This document shows, one piece after another, positions 25,514-38,280 of a stretch of 64,000 bases of DNA (its first letter is position 1; each line of letters opens with the position of its first letter). The DNA lies in NCBI GenBank assembly GCA_017562135.1, contig QEYB01000921.1, positions 62,001-126,000 of the forward strand. Reading direction: 5' to 3'. The position numbers and the translations under genes are program-made. The notes under the pieces were generated by a model that did no database searches, was not told the origin of the DNA, and saw only the letters and a list, made by a program, of their open reading frames with translations. The DNA is from Dipylidium caninum (taxonomy: Eukaryota; Platyhelminthes; Cestoda; Cyclophyllidea; Dipylidiidae).

Positions 25514-27745
25514 GAGCCGCACGTGGCGACACGGTGTCAGTTGTTGCCAGTCAAAGTAGCCCCCACATCGGCTTCGGCGTCGCGTCTGCTCAGGTTATAC
25601 AGGCGCGGCGATGCACAGGGACGCCCACGGCAGCACCGCGTGGCCTTGGCGTGACATGCGAGCGCGGAGTGAGCGCCCCCACGAAGGCATTTCATCATCA
25701 TCAGGCGGGTGGTTTCGTCACACAGGGCGTGACATGCCAGTGGAACCTGGGGAGTGCAGTTTGGCAAGATTTGCCAACTGGATCATGCTAGTGAGGCGCT
25801 CGTCGCATAGGTCAGACGACTGGAGAGGCTTTCGCCTTCTGACTTGGGCAGACCTCTTCCCCTCCCCTGGTGGGGGTGCGTTGATGCCCCAGTGAGGAGA
25901 TGCGATGACGGAAAACGCGTTTGGTCGAAGACAGCGGTAAACGCGTAAGCAGAAGGGCGGGGGAAAGTGAACTGCGCACTCCCAGAAACTGGGGGAGAAC
26001 AACAGTTCGACCGACTTTTCACGCGCCTTTCATTCCGCTTACGAATGCCCGCTTGGCTACCCAATTTCTGTGTCCCACAACATAGCAGTAAGGGAAATCT
26101 GACCGCTTGATGTGAAAGCGTCCCTCGATATTTCATAGAGATGGGCAACCTATTCAGTTCTGTTATTTCGCATCGCACAGGAAGAATTCCAGCGTGTGTA
26201 GGCACTCGGGAGGCGGACACTCCACCAATCTCAAGTTGCCTTTACATAAGTAAAAAGACATTGTCCCACAAAAACGTCCTTCTTTTCCCCTAAAAGTTGT
26301 TGCACTCGAAGACGTAGCCAACTCCCTTGTCATTTCGTGTTCTACTTAGGGAAATCTTCAATTTTACGAAAAGCGCGGTATCCTGAGTCTCGAGGGAAAT
26401 GGAAAGCGACGCAAATCAACTGCGAGGCCCTTCGCCAGGTTCGTGAAGGCGTCTACCGCATGGCCGTGTGTTGGCAGACCATGCGATACAACATTTCAGG
26501 CTTTGGCCTTTGGCAATTCCACACAGTCAAACGTTTAGACTAACAGACTATTCGCATCTTTTCACTGCAGACATTGTCAGAAAAGATGCCCTCCCGTCGG
26601 ACATCTACAAGTACTGATTTTGATCTAATTTCCTCTTCTCCGCTGTCGTATGTCTTGAAACATAAACAGTGCTGGGGAGGACCGATGATTTAGCGGAATT
26701 CACTCCCAATGGCTCCAAGCCTTGAACTCATACCTACTTGGCCGCCTTAACCTTCCTGCATGTGTCAAAACACAAGTCCCTAGTTGTGGTAATGGACAAT
26801 AGGATCAGCTCCAAGGTAATGATGAGGATGATCCCGTAGGTGAGACCTACTGAGATTGGAAGAGGGCGAAAGACTTTAAGGTAGACCATAAGTGGAGACG
26901 CCCTGGTGTCGCTAAGGCAAGCGAAGAAGTGGCTAAATAGGTAGCCTCCGGAAAGTTTACTGTTGGACTGTGCGCGTCCCTTCTTGCGGACGGGAAACAC
27001 GGGTAGGCCGGCGTGCCTTACGTGGGCGAAAAATCTTTGGTGCTTGAAAATAGACGCTTTTCGACGGTGGTGCCCCTATCACTGCCCACAGATGGAGGGC
27101 TCACGTCAACCCCATCACAAACCAGCGTCGACTGAGACACCACAAGTGATACTCGTTCCACGGTGGCTAATATGTGGTGTTCATTCATTTCCCACGTTGT
27201 GCCCTGATAAGTGCGGAACACATTTGAAGAAACAATGCCACCCAAGTCTTAAACCATCTGCGTATAACCGTCTTGAACTTTGGCTGAACGAGACGGAGGA
27301 ACTACCCTTCTCTTATATGTAATGTTGAAAGTTGAAGGATATGCCTACTGAGGTGTGGTATTCCAAAGTGTCATGCGCTAGGGATAGGTACGCCGCTATA
27401 CTAACTTACCATACTTACAAGCCCTGTAATTTAACAAGCGTCACTCGTGCACAATCGGGGTCTCCTGAAAAACACAAAAGGCTAAGTATGCCGAGGGTGG
27501 ATGGCCGGAGCTACCGACACCAACCGATGTGAAGCTACCAGCCTGCAGTAAGACCCACCTAAGCCTAGGCCAATCAACACTAAAATCACAATTAAAGACC
27601 TTGACGGTTAATTACAACAAAACTCTTTATAACCGCGTAAAAAATTATTTATAGCGTGTAAGTTAAAAATTATAATTTAAAAAATTAAAATAATGTAAAT
27701 TATTACGGTGGTCCAATCAAATATATATTATGGGTTATCGTCCTT

Positions 27746-29620
27746 ATGATCAAATCAAAGAGAACCCCAATGTCAGCAGGAACATTAGAGACTGAATGTC
27801 CCGGAGGTCTGGATTGGGCATGGTATGGGTTGGGGGAGTGCATCCGAACCGCCCGAGACAAGGTCTCCATCGCTTTCGGCGTACTGAGTATCATTTCTTG
27901 GTGTTTATTTGCTTTCCCTCAAATCTACGAAAACTGTGTCAGCAAAATCCCAGACACTGCCATGTCAATTTATCTGCTGTTATTTTGGCTTGCTGGAGAT
28001 TCGCTAAATTTCATCGGTGGATTTTTGGCTAAACAGCTTTTTATGCAAGTATGTTTGATTTTATATTCATAACGGCCATCACCCGACAAAATGAAAATCT
28101 ACTTAACCATAACGCCTTACAAATTTGTTCTATGCTAGCCCATTTAGGTGTTATTCTTACCTGCCCTTTTTCCCTTTTCAGAAACTTATCGCTGGCTACA
28201 CCGTCGTAATTGATATTATACTCTGCATACAGTACTTTTATTACCTGTGCCTTCATAAGTATGAGGCAAAACGTGAGTGCAAATTCATAAATATGTTCAA
28301 TAAAGATTTAGTCTTGATTGGTTCGTCGGATATATTTGGAAATCGACAATTTTTCACCGATCTATCAATTGACATCTGTTTTGCTAACCAGATCTTTCCG
28401 AAGTCAATTTTTCTGAAGATGACAATGATGAACTGTCGACAAGAACAAAGTCCTCTAAAGGTGGTAAAGTACTAGCCACCGTACTTCTTGGCGTCGCAAC
28501 TTTAGGTCTTCTGCAGGCGCCTTTACCAGGTGGAGAACCTTCCCATTTCGAGTCTCCTGTTCAATCTCAGCGTCATCTTTTCCAGTCGCAAACTACCACC
28601 CCCGACCCATGGTCGAACTTTCTACCGGTGCGCAAATTAACGATTACAGAAAAAAGTTAACTGATACTTCACCACTCTTTATAGTTGAGAGCCATGTAAA
28701 CTTAATTCTTCTCTACTTTTCGTGAAAAACAGACAGTTGGAGAGAAAATTGGCTACGCCTTCGGGTGGACAAGTGGAATCATGTATGCTTTTGGTCGCGG
28801 CCATCAGATCTACTTGAACGTAAGTTAGTACTAATATACGTTACTGGGCTCTGCGCGTCTTCTGGAAGTGCAACTATACTTACCTACACATATGGGCTTA
28901 TAAGAGATATTGTATTTTTGTACGAAATTTAATTTATTTCAGTTGTGGGTACTGGTTTTTATTGATAGTGGCGGAGGAAGGCTACAGACGGACTCAGTTT
29001 CTACCTGTTCATCCTCGCTGTTTTGGGCAACACTTTCTATGCCTGCCAAATCTTTACTAAATCCATTGACGCTGTTTTCGTTGTTACTTCGTTGCCATGG
29101 ATTCTCGGAAGTTTGGGCATACTATTATTTGATGCCGTAGTAAGTTGACATTCTCTTAAATGAGCTTTTAATGTTAAAACATTCTTCTCCTGATGTCGAT
29201 CTTGGTTTAACTATCTTCTGAAGACTTTGGCATCCAAAGCTCTAGGATTTTATATCTATAAATTATAGTCGAGTGTATCTTTCGCTACCGGTTGAGTCGA
29301 TTTTGCTTCTGCCTTAACGTTTACCGTTTTGTGGGTCTCTCGGTAAATAGTGAGTCCTTTAGGACGTTAAAGAGTAAAAAAGTATCACCTTCTAAAAGCA
29401 ACAGATATTTCGAAGTGCAACTGCCACATACTGATGTGCTTGTAGAAGAAGCAAAATGGGAAATTCGAGTTGCCATAAATGGTGGTTAATAGTAACTACG
29501 ACGGCTTCATTTCAGATTCTCATCCAATTCTTCCTGTATCGTGGAAAAAACAAAGTGATAGAGGAGGAACAATGGGGATTTGAATCAGAAATAGATGATC
29601 AAGACTTGTCTAAATCTTAA
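27746..29620 (+). CDS. SLC66A1: PQ-loop lysosomal cationic amino-acid transporter
   Basis: SLC66A1 (PQLC2; LAAT-1 in nematodes) exports lysine and arginine from lysosomes through a seven-helix fold with two PQ loops. Six exons join in phase: 27746-28048, 28182-28272, 28392-28627, 28733-28819, 28969-29139 and 29516-29620, giving 330 residues. The N-terminal third matches human PQLC2 closely: CPGGLDWAWYGLGEC (cf. CPSGSIQWIWDVLGEC), FAFPQIYEN with P58-Q59, LLLFWLAGDSLNFIGGFLA (cf. LGWIGGDSCNLIGSFLA). The C-terminal third matches as WRRKATDGLSFYLF (cf. FLRKSTQGISYSLF), LPWILGSLGILLFDAV and IQFFLYR. The second PQ motif reads HQ (H234-Q235). An alternative start is the in-frame ATG at 27770. An ATG at 27730 in another frame would make a 20-residue upstream frame overlapping the start. 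Confidence 0.95.
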
Positions 29621-29655
29621 TCCTCTGAATCCATGTATATTCACCATTTTTTTCC

Positions 29656-29661
29656 AATAAA
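29656..29661 (+). terminator. Poly(A) signal AATAAA of the PQ-loop transporter
   Basis: A canonical AATAAA lies 36 bases after the stop codon in AT-rich sequence, a normal distance for a short 3' untranslated region. Confidence 0.75.
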
Positions 29662-30230
29662 TTGTATAAATTATGCTTTCATCTTACTACGTCTATCCAC
29701 CTGATATCCTGTTAGGCTAACTCGTTCAGTTAGAACAAAGTTGATTAGACACTCCTCTTCCTCCAACAGTGTGTGACCCATCCGGGGAGGCACCTTTTCT
29801 CTGTTCCCCGGTCCCCCTGTGCTTGTCTCACCTTGTGTAGTCACGCGGGGAGGAGTGGAACCATATGGTGGTTCTCGAACAGCCTCACCGCTACCCACCA
29901 ACGCTTTTGATGCGCTTTCCCGGTGAGGGGTAAAGTGTCTTGGTTGATAAACACATCCTACTTCGTCGCTGTCGCGATCTCACATTCACCTTTTCACTCG
30001 GGTTGTTGGAGGTGGCTGTCCAGAGGGTCGTGTTGATGCACCAACTACTGTCGAGAAAGTGGGAGAGTAAGTCGGTCATTTTGGTGGAGTCTGGGTAGGA
30101 CGAGGCTTGAAGTGTACTGGGGAGTAGCGGCAGACGGATGCCTCCTGTCGCCTCCACTCTACCGAAACTCGGACATTTCGTTCCACGACCAGTGCCCCAT
30201 GCGCTGGATCGTGGAGTAGAATTTCGCCCC

Positions 30231-30249
30231 GTGTGTGTGTGTGTGTGTG
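30231..30249. repeat. (GT)n microsatellite
   Basis: Nineteen bases of pure GT repeat in intergenic sequence. Confidence 0.93.
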
Positions 30250-33200
30250 GTCGTTAAGACACTCACACTCCTTTCTTCCGATGCCTGCAAAATACTGACG
30301 CCGTGTGGAGAGTCACAAAAGGTCCCGCGAGAGAAGGTGAGGAGTATCCCCCACTTGGAGGGTCCTCCAATTGCCTCAGAAGGGCATTTGCAGCTGCCAC
30401 ACGGAAGTCACGCCCGAATTACGTGATTTCGCCATGCGACCCCGAAAATTCGGGAGTCCGAACGCCACGAGGACGGAGAGCTTTCGTGTCTCGGTTTCAG
30501 AGACGGTCGCTTGTTGCTCCGTGTGCCTTGAGTCGGCCGTGGACTCGCCGGCGCCCCGGTGGGCTGCGGGTGTGGGTGAAGGCGACCAAACCGCATGAGA
30601 CGCTTTAGTCAACGTGAGAAAGACACCGAAGTGTGCGCCATGGTACTCACTGCTGTCAGTAATATTAGCAGGACGACAAGTTCAGGCAGACTCTCCTCCT
30701 AAGGAGGAGGTTATTTTCGTTACAGCAAGTGAATTGCGCGCAATTCTGGCTCACATGGTTGAAAATAATTAGTGTTATTGGATTTCGAGGGGCAGCCGAG
30801 CAGTGGTACGGTGGAGGAGAGACGGTTGGATGTGGAGAGGAGTGATTCAGTCCTCTCAACGAGCCAGAGGCCGCAGGTCCTTGCGGGTAGCGCGAGCCTC
30901 ACGGGTGGCAACGGCGGCTGCGGAGGCCACGGCGACGGGGGCGGAGGCAGTGGTGGCGGCGGAGTGCGTTGCCAAGCAGCGACTGTGACGAGGTAAGAAC
31001 ATTTAGACAGTTTTGTGACCTTTTCAGCGCGTCTTCAGCGCAGCCATGGGAAGACGCCGCGCTGCCTCGTTTGTGTACATCGCGGCTGGCGTCGAACAGG
31101 CCCCAACGCAAAGCGTGACGGCTCTTCCGCCGAGCCTCGCCACGCCACGCCACGTGGTCCCGGGTGGGTGGGAAGGGGGGCATCTGCCCGCCTCCCTGGC
31201 CTCGGCCACATTGCGGAGTGGGAAAATTCAGTTAACTCAGCAAGCGGCAGCCAGCACCACTCCCGTTTCGTGGCCAACTACTCGCGTTAAACGGGCCATC
31301 GCGAATGCAGTTGGAGGTATTTACGTGGCAATTTGAGAGAGCAGAAAATAATACTTGAAGGAGCGAGTGAAAGAGGTGAGAGCGACACACCCCTCCGCGA
31401 GGCGCCTTTATTCTGCCCCAGAACCCCCCCCCCCCTCGCGAACGTTGCGTTGTGCCGCTCCGCTTCTACCCGGTGGATTGACGCGGTACAGCGGAAATTT
31501 CCTAAGTGGATGCCTGACGCAGACTAAAATTACAGCCCACCTTGGGTGCGGCGAGTCGTTGGACTGCGAGTGGGGTGTTGGCCCCGATCTGACATAATCT
31601 GCCAAAAAGCAAGTAGTGACAAGACTAGGCAGACGAGAAGAGCAAGCGAAGAGGCAGAAGGTGCTAAGGTGGATTCAACTGAATGTGTCCATGGTGAAGT
31701 GGGATTGGCAATTTGTGGAAGACCTCGTTGCTGGTTGAGCCAGGCTTTGTCTGAGTGGACGAGGAGAAGCGGCGCAAGAGACTGTCTGTTGTTAGGCCCG
31801 TCTCATTGCTGGTGCGGCGGTAACCGTCGCGGGCGTGTTTCAACGGGCCTCGGCGGCGGCTGCAGTGGCAGCGGCGGCGGTGACCTTCAGACCAGGGATG
31901 AAAGCGACGAGGCTCGGACCGCAAAGAAGTGCCACCCTCCACGCGATTCGAGGTAGTCTCCTCGTAGATGCGCCTGTGTGGATTTCCAGGCAGTCCACAA
32001 TGAGTCCAACTACGGCGAAAGTCCCTCCTGACTGCGTGGGCAGACGGGTTCCCCCGAGTCTGCCCCGCTTTAGCGTGCTGTGCCAACGCAGACCACCGTG
32101 TTCTCGCAATGCACTCTCACATGTGGAGGAGGTGAATTGGCACTCCGATTGTTGCCATCTTGTGTCTTCTTACTCCGCGAGGCCGTTAAACTCCCCAATT
32201 TGTGTGATTTCGGCGTGTAACACGACGACTCGGAGGCGTGTGGGGACACGTGCCAGCGCCCGAGGCCAAAAGCGCCTTCCGAGCCGGTGCGATGAGGCGG
32301 CCTTCAGGTGGAGCGGCGCAGAAGGCCTTGGCGCACACCCGTCACGGGACGGGAGTGGAGCCGAACCCCATCTCCGCCGCCTCGGTGCTCGCGTCTGAAA
32401 GACGGCGCAGTCGCTGGCGGCAGGCAGGAGCGGTGGAGCGCGGGGTCGCGGAGTCGTGGTGGGTGTGCGACTTTACCTTCTCCCATCGGAGACAGTACAC
32501 GTCATGCAGGTAAGGGGCGGCACTTTGCCTTCGGACAGGTTGAGAACTCGGTCCTGCCACCTGTGGACCCGACGGGAAGACGAGTTGAGTTGGAGAATCA
32601 ACCAGCTGACGAGCTGGTCGCTCTCCGAGGGGAGAGCAGAGGCTGGTGCAGACGCGCACGAATGTTTCTGCCGTGGAGTAGAGGCGTGTAAATAATCTCA
32701 CTATTGCCGATATTCGTCGAGAGTTGACATTAACGTGTCACGCCTAAACAAGCCTACGTAATATCCATCGGCTAGGCGAGGCAGCTTGCATCAAGCCTGC
32801 GTCAACGTCGTTGCTCCATACCAATCGACGACAGAAAAATAGCGGAGTGGCAGGATCGGCGTGTGGTACAGCGGCACAGCGGCGCAGGAGACGGTCGCAG
32901 TGACCATCGATGCAGGTGTGCAACAAAGGACAATTTATTTTTGTGCTGCACACAAATTCATACATCCTCCGGACCCGTCTCCCCCTCGCGGATGGGCCCA
33001 ACTCCTCCGGAAGGAAGAATTATAGTCCTTCAAGCGGATGGGGGCTCCAGGAGGCGCGTTGACGCGACGATTAAGGGCGCGGCGCATGGAGAGCCTGACT
33101 CAACACGGCGATGTCTCTGAAAAAGTAGACCTCGTTAAATAATGTGCCGGTTGGGGCGGAAAATTTCACGCCTGAGAAAGCAGTAGCCAGCATAAAGACT

Positions 33201-33639
33201 TGCTTTAGCCGTTGGCATTAATTGATTCTGCTGACAGCCACACGAGAAATGGACGATTTTAGCACCGTCCCCCCAAATACTGCAGCCTATGATTATGTAA
33301 ATGCACTCTTGTTTGGAATGCGTCGAAACACCCATGTCAGCAATGGGAGGGTGAAGTTGGTAAGGCGTCACAAGACACACCTTTCTCCCCCTGTTACGAA
33401 ATAGGGAAATAAGCGACGACTCACAAATGGTCGCTTCTGCTACGCCGACTTGGCGTTTGTGATAGGCTTGTTGGTGCAGTCTCTTCTGCTTTTTTAGCCT
33501 TTCGCGGCCTTAAATGAGACCTTCAAAAGCCTTCAAAAGCTCAGAGGTCGCCTTATTTATCACCGATAAATTTCACTCTGTATATGCAACTGTGTACTTT
33601 GTCAACGACGGTGGGTCTACCGTCTTGTGGCGAAGAACT

Positions 33640-34309
33640 TTTGGTTACCAAGGATAGCAGTGTTATGAATAAGACTTACACAGTGGAAATACATACCTAA
33701 AGTGGAGTGTCCCATGTGATGAAAGTATCTCTACTGCGTGTTCTTCCTCTACTTTGCCTCACGTCAAGCAAGTAACCGGTGACATTTAACTTAACATGTT
33801 TTCGACTCTCAACTGACCACAAAGTGGCGATTGAAGTGGTACCATGGTACCTACTTAAAAATTACAAGTAGGACGATTTTTAGATAAACACTAATGTCGT
33901 GTTGAACCATATTGGGGAGAATTATATGCCACAGGAGCCAGAACTAGTAAAATATTGACGTCGGTAATTGTAGGACTGTGGATAAGACTTACACATTTTT
34001 ATTAATGGTGGAACTAATGGTCTGCAGTTAGTTGTCACATGCAATAGGATAGTCTCTGCTTCGTGTTCTGCCTCTACGTCACCCCACGTCAAGTAGTTAA
34101 CACCGGTGACAGATGAGTCAACATACTTTTGACTTTCAGCTGAGCGACGGGTGACTAATGAAATGACCCAATAACCTCTACTTAAAAATTGACAGTAGAA
34201 ATGGTTTAGGTTAGCATTAATGCCTTGCACGCGGTTGGTTTTGAACCGTACTGGGAAGATTTATGCGCCATAGGAGCCACAACTACTGAAATTTGACGTC
34301 GGTAACTGT
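33640..34309. repeat. Diverged tandem duplication, about 310-340 bp per copy
   Basis: Two copies follow each other. Shared landmarks in the same order: ATAAGACTTACACA (33669 and 33982), a block ending CCCACGTCAAG or CTCACGTCAAG, CCGGTGACA, an ACTTAAAAATT segment, TTGAACC..A.TGGG (33902 and 34242), a GCCA.AGGAGCC.. segment and GACGTCGGTAA (33958 and about 34297). The offset between copies grows from 313 to 339 bases, so small insertions have accumulated. There is no open frame and no terminal repeat. It could be two copies of an unknown repeat family. Confidence 0.8.
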
Positions 34310-37300
34310 CCCACGGGGGCTCCGTTTACCATGGTGCATTCAAAAATAAAAAGCGGACAACTAATGGCGCCGCTACAAATTGTTTTTGCTCCTGAAATAC
34401 AAAAATAACGACTTAGAATTTTCCTCTTAGACGCCAAAAAAAGACATTTTTTTGCCCCTTTTTAAGTTCACCAGGGAAGTTGTTCGGATCTTGTTAAATT
34501 ACAAATTGTGCGATTGAACTTCATAGCCTCCGCTTTGATATGCTCCAAAGGGAAGAGAACGTTAAAACACCATGAGGTTCCTGCCAACACAGTCCAGTTG
34601 GCCTTCAAAAGGAGCGATGCGCCCCATTTGTTGCCGTCAGAATGGGACGTCTGACAACCTCAGTGGGAGGGACGCCTTGGCATCTCAATGCTTTTCACAG
34701 CGAAACAAAGGAGGGCAGGTAGAAGACGCTGATCATCTGTCGGAGAAGAGCTACTTTCCACCTCGGCGGTCTCTCGCTCGGCATCTATTTGCACCTAGGA
34801 CGGGCCAGGGTGCATGGAATACTGTCAGTGGCGCCTATTCGAACTTCCAGAGGCGCCTTTTCCTTCCCGACCATTCGAGCCGCACTCTGCTCACTCTTTA
34901 CGCGCCGATTTGGTTCAGAGCCGAGGAGTCCTGGTGCAATCGCGATTCAGGGCGCTTCAGCGTGTCAGGAATTCATTGTCAGAAGGTAAACTGCTGCTAG
35001 GACGTGTTGTAACCTGCAGCAAGTCGACGGGCATGGTTGTCTGAACGGACTGTAGTTCACTAACACCACGTTGGTCCACTGACCGCTTGTTTTCCTTCAC
35101 ATGCCGCAACTTCCTTTGGCCACCTCGACCTTCACCGAATGTATCTTGAAGTCGTCAGGAATTGAGTTTTTTCCTTCACCAGGGCATGGTTATCTGAGCG
35201 ATTTGGACATTTGGTCGCCGACCAGTTAACCAGCCTTTTCCGGCTTCCAACTGTCAAGTGTGAAGGGCGACTGGGGACTTTCACACTCTCTCACAAAGCA
35301 AACGTTTAAACAGGCTTGCATGTTGTCATTAACAGCCTGCGGACACTTCGTGGCAATTATATAAACAGTTAGGATATCGAAACAAACTCATTTCGTCAGT
35401 TGTTTTGCCTCACACCGGACGACTGACGCCTTTATGGCTGGGCGCAGGGGGAGGTTTTGCCAGCCCTCATCCCAACAACATCGCTCGAGCACAGTGGAGT
35501 GGCCCCTTCGAAAGGCCCATCTTCCAGCCGCCACAGGTGAGTTTCGTTGCCAGCCTTTCACCCAGTCACTCGTTGTCGGCCGCAGAGGGGCAGGGACTCC
35601 GTCGAGGCCTTTTGACGCGCGAGTTGCGTCGCTTGGCTTGCAACAGCGGGGATCGCGGTGAGGTGGCCAAGATGTAGTGCTGGCGGCCGAGAGGGAGGCG
35701 GTGGTCGCGTCCTCAACTCTCCTCTCCCCCAACTGGCCAACAGGGCGGCCAGACTGGCGGGTGGGATGCGGTCAGACTCGTCAACTCGAGGCACGAGCGA
35801 GGGCCGTTGACGGAGTCGTTCACGTTCCAGTTTGCCATTTACGTTGCCCCGTGTTGCCGCGCATAGGGACGCAAAAAACAGCGGCATCAGCTCCCTGTGA
35901 GTCAGACAAGACGAGACCGACGGCGTGGATACGAGGGGAACCAGGCCCGCTACTCTGAGTCCAACGGTTCCGGTGGACAGGTGAAACGAGGCGCGGGAGC
36001 GGGAAGGGGGAATTTGCGTGTCCCCGTGCCCAGCCCCGAACGACTCTGCCAACAGTGACTTGACAGTCCACAGGCCCCTCCCCGGCTGGTCGTGAAGACG
36101 GGCATCAGCGAGGCTGCTCCGAGAGCCCCGTCCCCCTGTCCGCGTCTGTGGGCGTTTTTGCGGCCTTCAGCAGTCTGGCCGGGCATCCGTCCGAGGCCGA
36201 AGGAGTTGGACGACTGTCGTCTCAAGAGCCCCTTTCAGTCGAACCCCATCGCCCAAATGAGCGACTGCCTCTACAAATAGGAACACTATTTTACCCCATT
36301 TTTCCCCAAACCCTTTTGGTTTCGGTCCCTGGAGCCGGGCGTCAAAGCCGTAGCTTTAACCTGCGACGACATTCCCCGACCCTGCTGACCTCTTCATCGT
36401 CAGAGTGGACTCATTTGATGCAAGTACCGTAGCCAAGCAGCTTTATGAGTCCATCGTCTTCACGATTATCATAGAAATGGCGTCTGGGCGCTCGGAGGGC
36501 TCTCCTCACCCTCCCCACGTTCACGCGAGGTGCTCCTGTTTCATGGCACTTCGACTACTCCATGTAGTCGCCCGTGAAAATGCCTCATTCTTTTCAGCGC
36601 GGCGTAACATGGCAAACCCATCGAAGCGCCTTACGGGTGGCAAACGGTCTGGCGATTTGCCTCGTGGCCAGAGAAAATAAGATGCGCAGTGGATCCTCGT
36701 CGAGAAACTCCTTGAGCCGACAATTTCCTGAGAAGCTGTGGGTTGTTGCCTCCTCCCTCGGGGCTGGCGTGACCGCTCGTGAGGCCCCGGCGTCCCCTGA
36801 GACGACTGGGGAGGAGACGCGGGGGTCGTGGGGCGGAGACAGACACCCCGTGTCCCGCGGAGTGAGCGCAGACGCGAGCCGGGCTCGGGAGCATCGTGCT
36901 GGCGAGCTCGTGCCGCCTTCTCCGGGTGGCCACTGATTCATCGCGCGAGTAAATGGTCCGCCGTGACCTTGACGCCATGTGGCTCGAAAAGGTCATGCAT
37001 AAACGTCCGCACGCACGCACGCCAGCACGCACACAAGGTGGAGGAATTCGTCAGGCTTATAAACTAAAATTGCGCCAATTAAGTAGCCGAGGGGTGGCAA
37101 AAGAACTGATCTGAGCGGGGCACTAACATATGGCGAGACTCAATTTCGAATGCAAAGGTGTGCACGACGCGGTGCCGAATGCCTTCTCGCTTTCCTGCAG
37201 GCCGCGCCTCTGACACCTCGGTCGGGGGCGACTGCTTCGCCCGGGCGAAAGGTCTGCTTTCCCTCGGTGGCTGACGTGACTGAGTTGTCCTCCCCTTCAC

Positions 37301-38129
37301 CCACGAATATCCCCCTTTGGTGCCCGCAGCGCCACGCAAGACTCTCTCCTCGACCGCCTCGTCGTCTCACACTGGCAGCAGGCAGCATGGCGCTCGGTCC
37401 CTCGCCCTGCAGTCTGTGACGGCGCACGAGGGGACCTCTGCGACGTGCGGGTCACATAGCAGTTCTTCGCTCCTCCGTCCGCCCGTCCGCCGCCCGCCAC
37501 ACTTCCTCCCCTTCCCCCCCCCCCGCAGTAACAGCGCAGCCTAAAGTGGCTACTGCAGCCGCACCGAGCACCGATTTCGCCCTCAAAGTTGGCAAAGGGG
37601 GAAAGACTTCAGTGGCCTTGGCTCCTCTCGCTCCATTCATCTGCGAGTGAGTGCGCACAACTACCCTATTCTTGTCGTCGTGCCAGCCAGGCGTGCGAGC
37701 ATTCTCGCGAGCGACACATTGGCGTGCAACCAAGTGTTATTATTACTAATAGGATGCCAACCGCGGGGAGGTTAGGCGTTAAGCCTGTGAAAGTGGTCAC
37801 CGCATCAACCTGACCGCCTCCGAGTTATTCTCCCATCCGTGTGTACTGACAATTGGCCCTCAAAGCGCCTCCAACTCGGTCTTTTTGATGCCTGTCCCGA
37901 CGAGTGGTGAAGCGAGGTGGACGCGGAGTGGCGGGAGGCGGCGGCGGAGGTGGACGGAGGGAGGCGATGAACTGAGCGGTGGGGCGACACCAGGGCGCCC
38001 ACTTTCTGTAAAGTCGGTGTCTTTGCGGCGTCCAAGTGCGAAAAGGCCAAAATCGATTGGCCCCGCATACCAAAATTGACAACACGCGTTTGCGTACTGG
38101 TATTTGGTTGCCGCGGTAACGAAATTATG

Positions 38130-38236
38130 CATTGCGCACAGGCACACATACACGTGCGCACGCAGGCGCACGCGCGCGCGCGCGCGCTCATAGTCATTGT
38201 GTCGGCGTTGTGCGCGCGTGCGTGCGTGCGCGTCTG
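38130..38236. repeat. Alternating purine-pyrimidine block (Z-DNA prone)
   Basis: Runs of CA, CG and GTGC/TGCG alternate for about 100 bases, including an uninterrupted CG run at 38167-38187 and GTGCGTGCG copies near 38215-38231. Such tracts readily adopt left-handed DNA. It sits just left of the perfect palindrome at 38253. Confidence 0.85.
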
Positions 38237-38252
38237 TTTTGGAGGGGACAGA

Positions 38253-38280
38253 CGCGTTGCAATCAGCTGATTGCAACGCG
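38253..38280. repeat. Perfect 28-bp palindrome
   Basis: The left half CGCGTTGCAATCAG is followed directly, without spacer, by its exact reverse complement CTGATTGCAACGCG. The centre is CAGCTG (an E-box), and each arm carries ATTGCAA/TTGCAAT, a C/EBP- or POU-like half-site. It could be a cruciform or a dimeric transcription-factor site. No flanking gene was recognised. Confidence 0.95.

Larger units (their letters stand above)
19386..27745. other. Large GC-rich intergenic stretch, no gene recognised
   Basis: Here lie the integrin 3' untranslated region and the far 5' flank of the PQ-loop transporter. The longest frame (20167-21237, 356 codons) overlaps open frames on the other strand and contains no family motif. 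It is probably an artefact of low stop-codon frequency. Purine and CTC microsatellites at 20796 and 25491 are listed separately. GC falls after about 26 kb. The part at 26700-27550 has open frames on both strands, one with a single hydrophobic segment on the minus strand (26734-27000), and could be a decayed mobile element, but nothing identifies it. The last 150 bases are very AT-rich. Confidence 0.55.

Noticed and set aside
29672..30200. Retrotransposon terminal repeat after the transporter gene
   Set aside because: A TGTTAGG start and an inverted GTTAG/CTAAC are suggestive, but no second copy, primer site or target duplication was found in the window.
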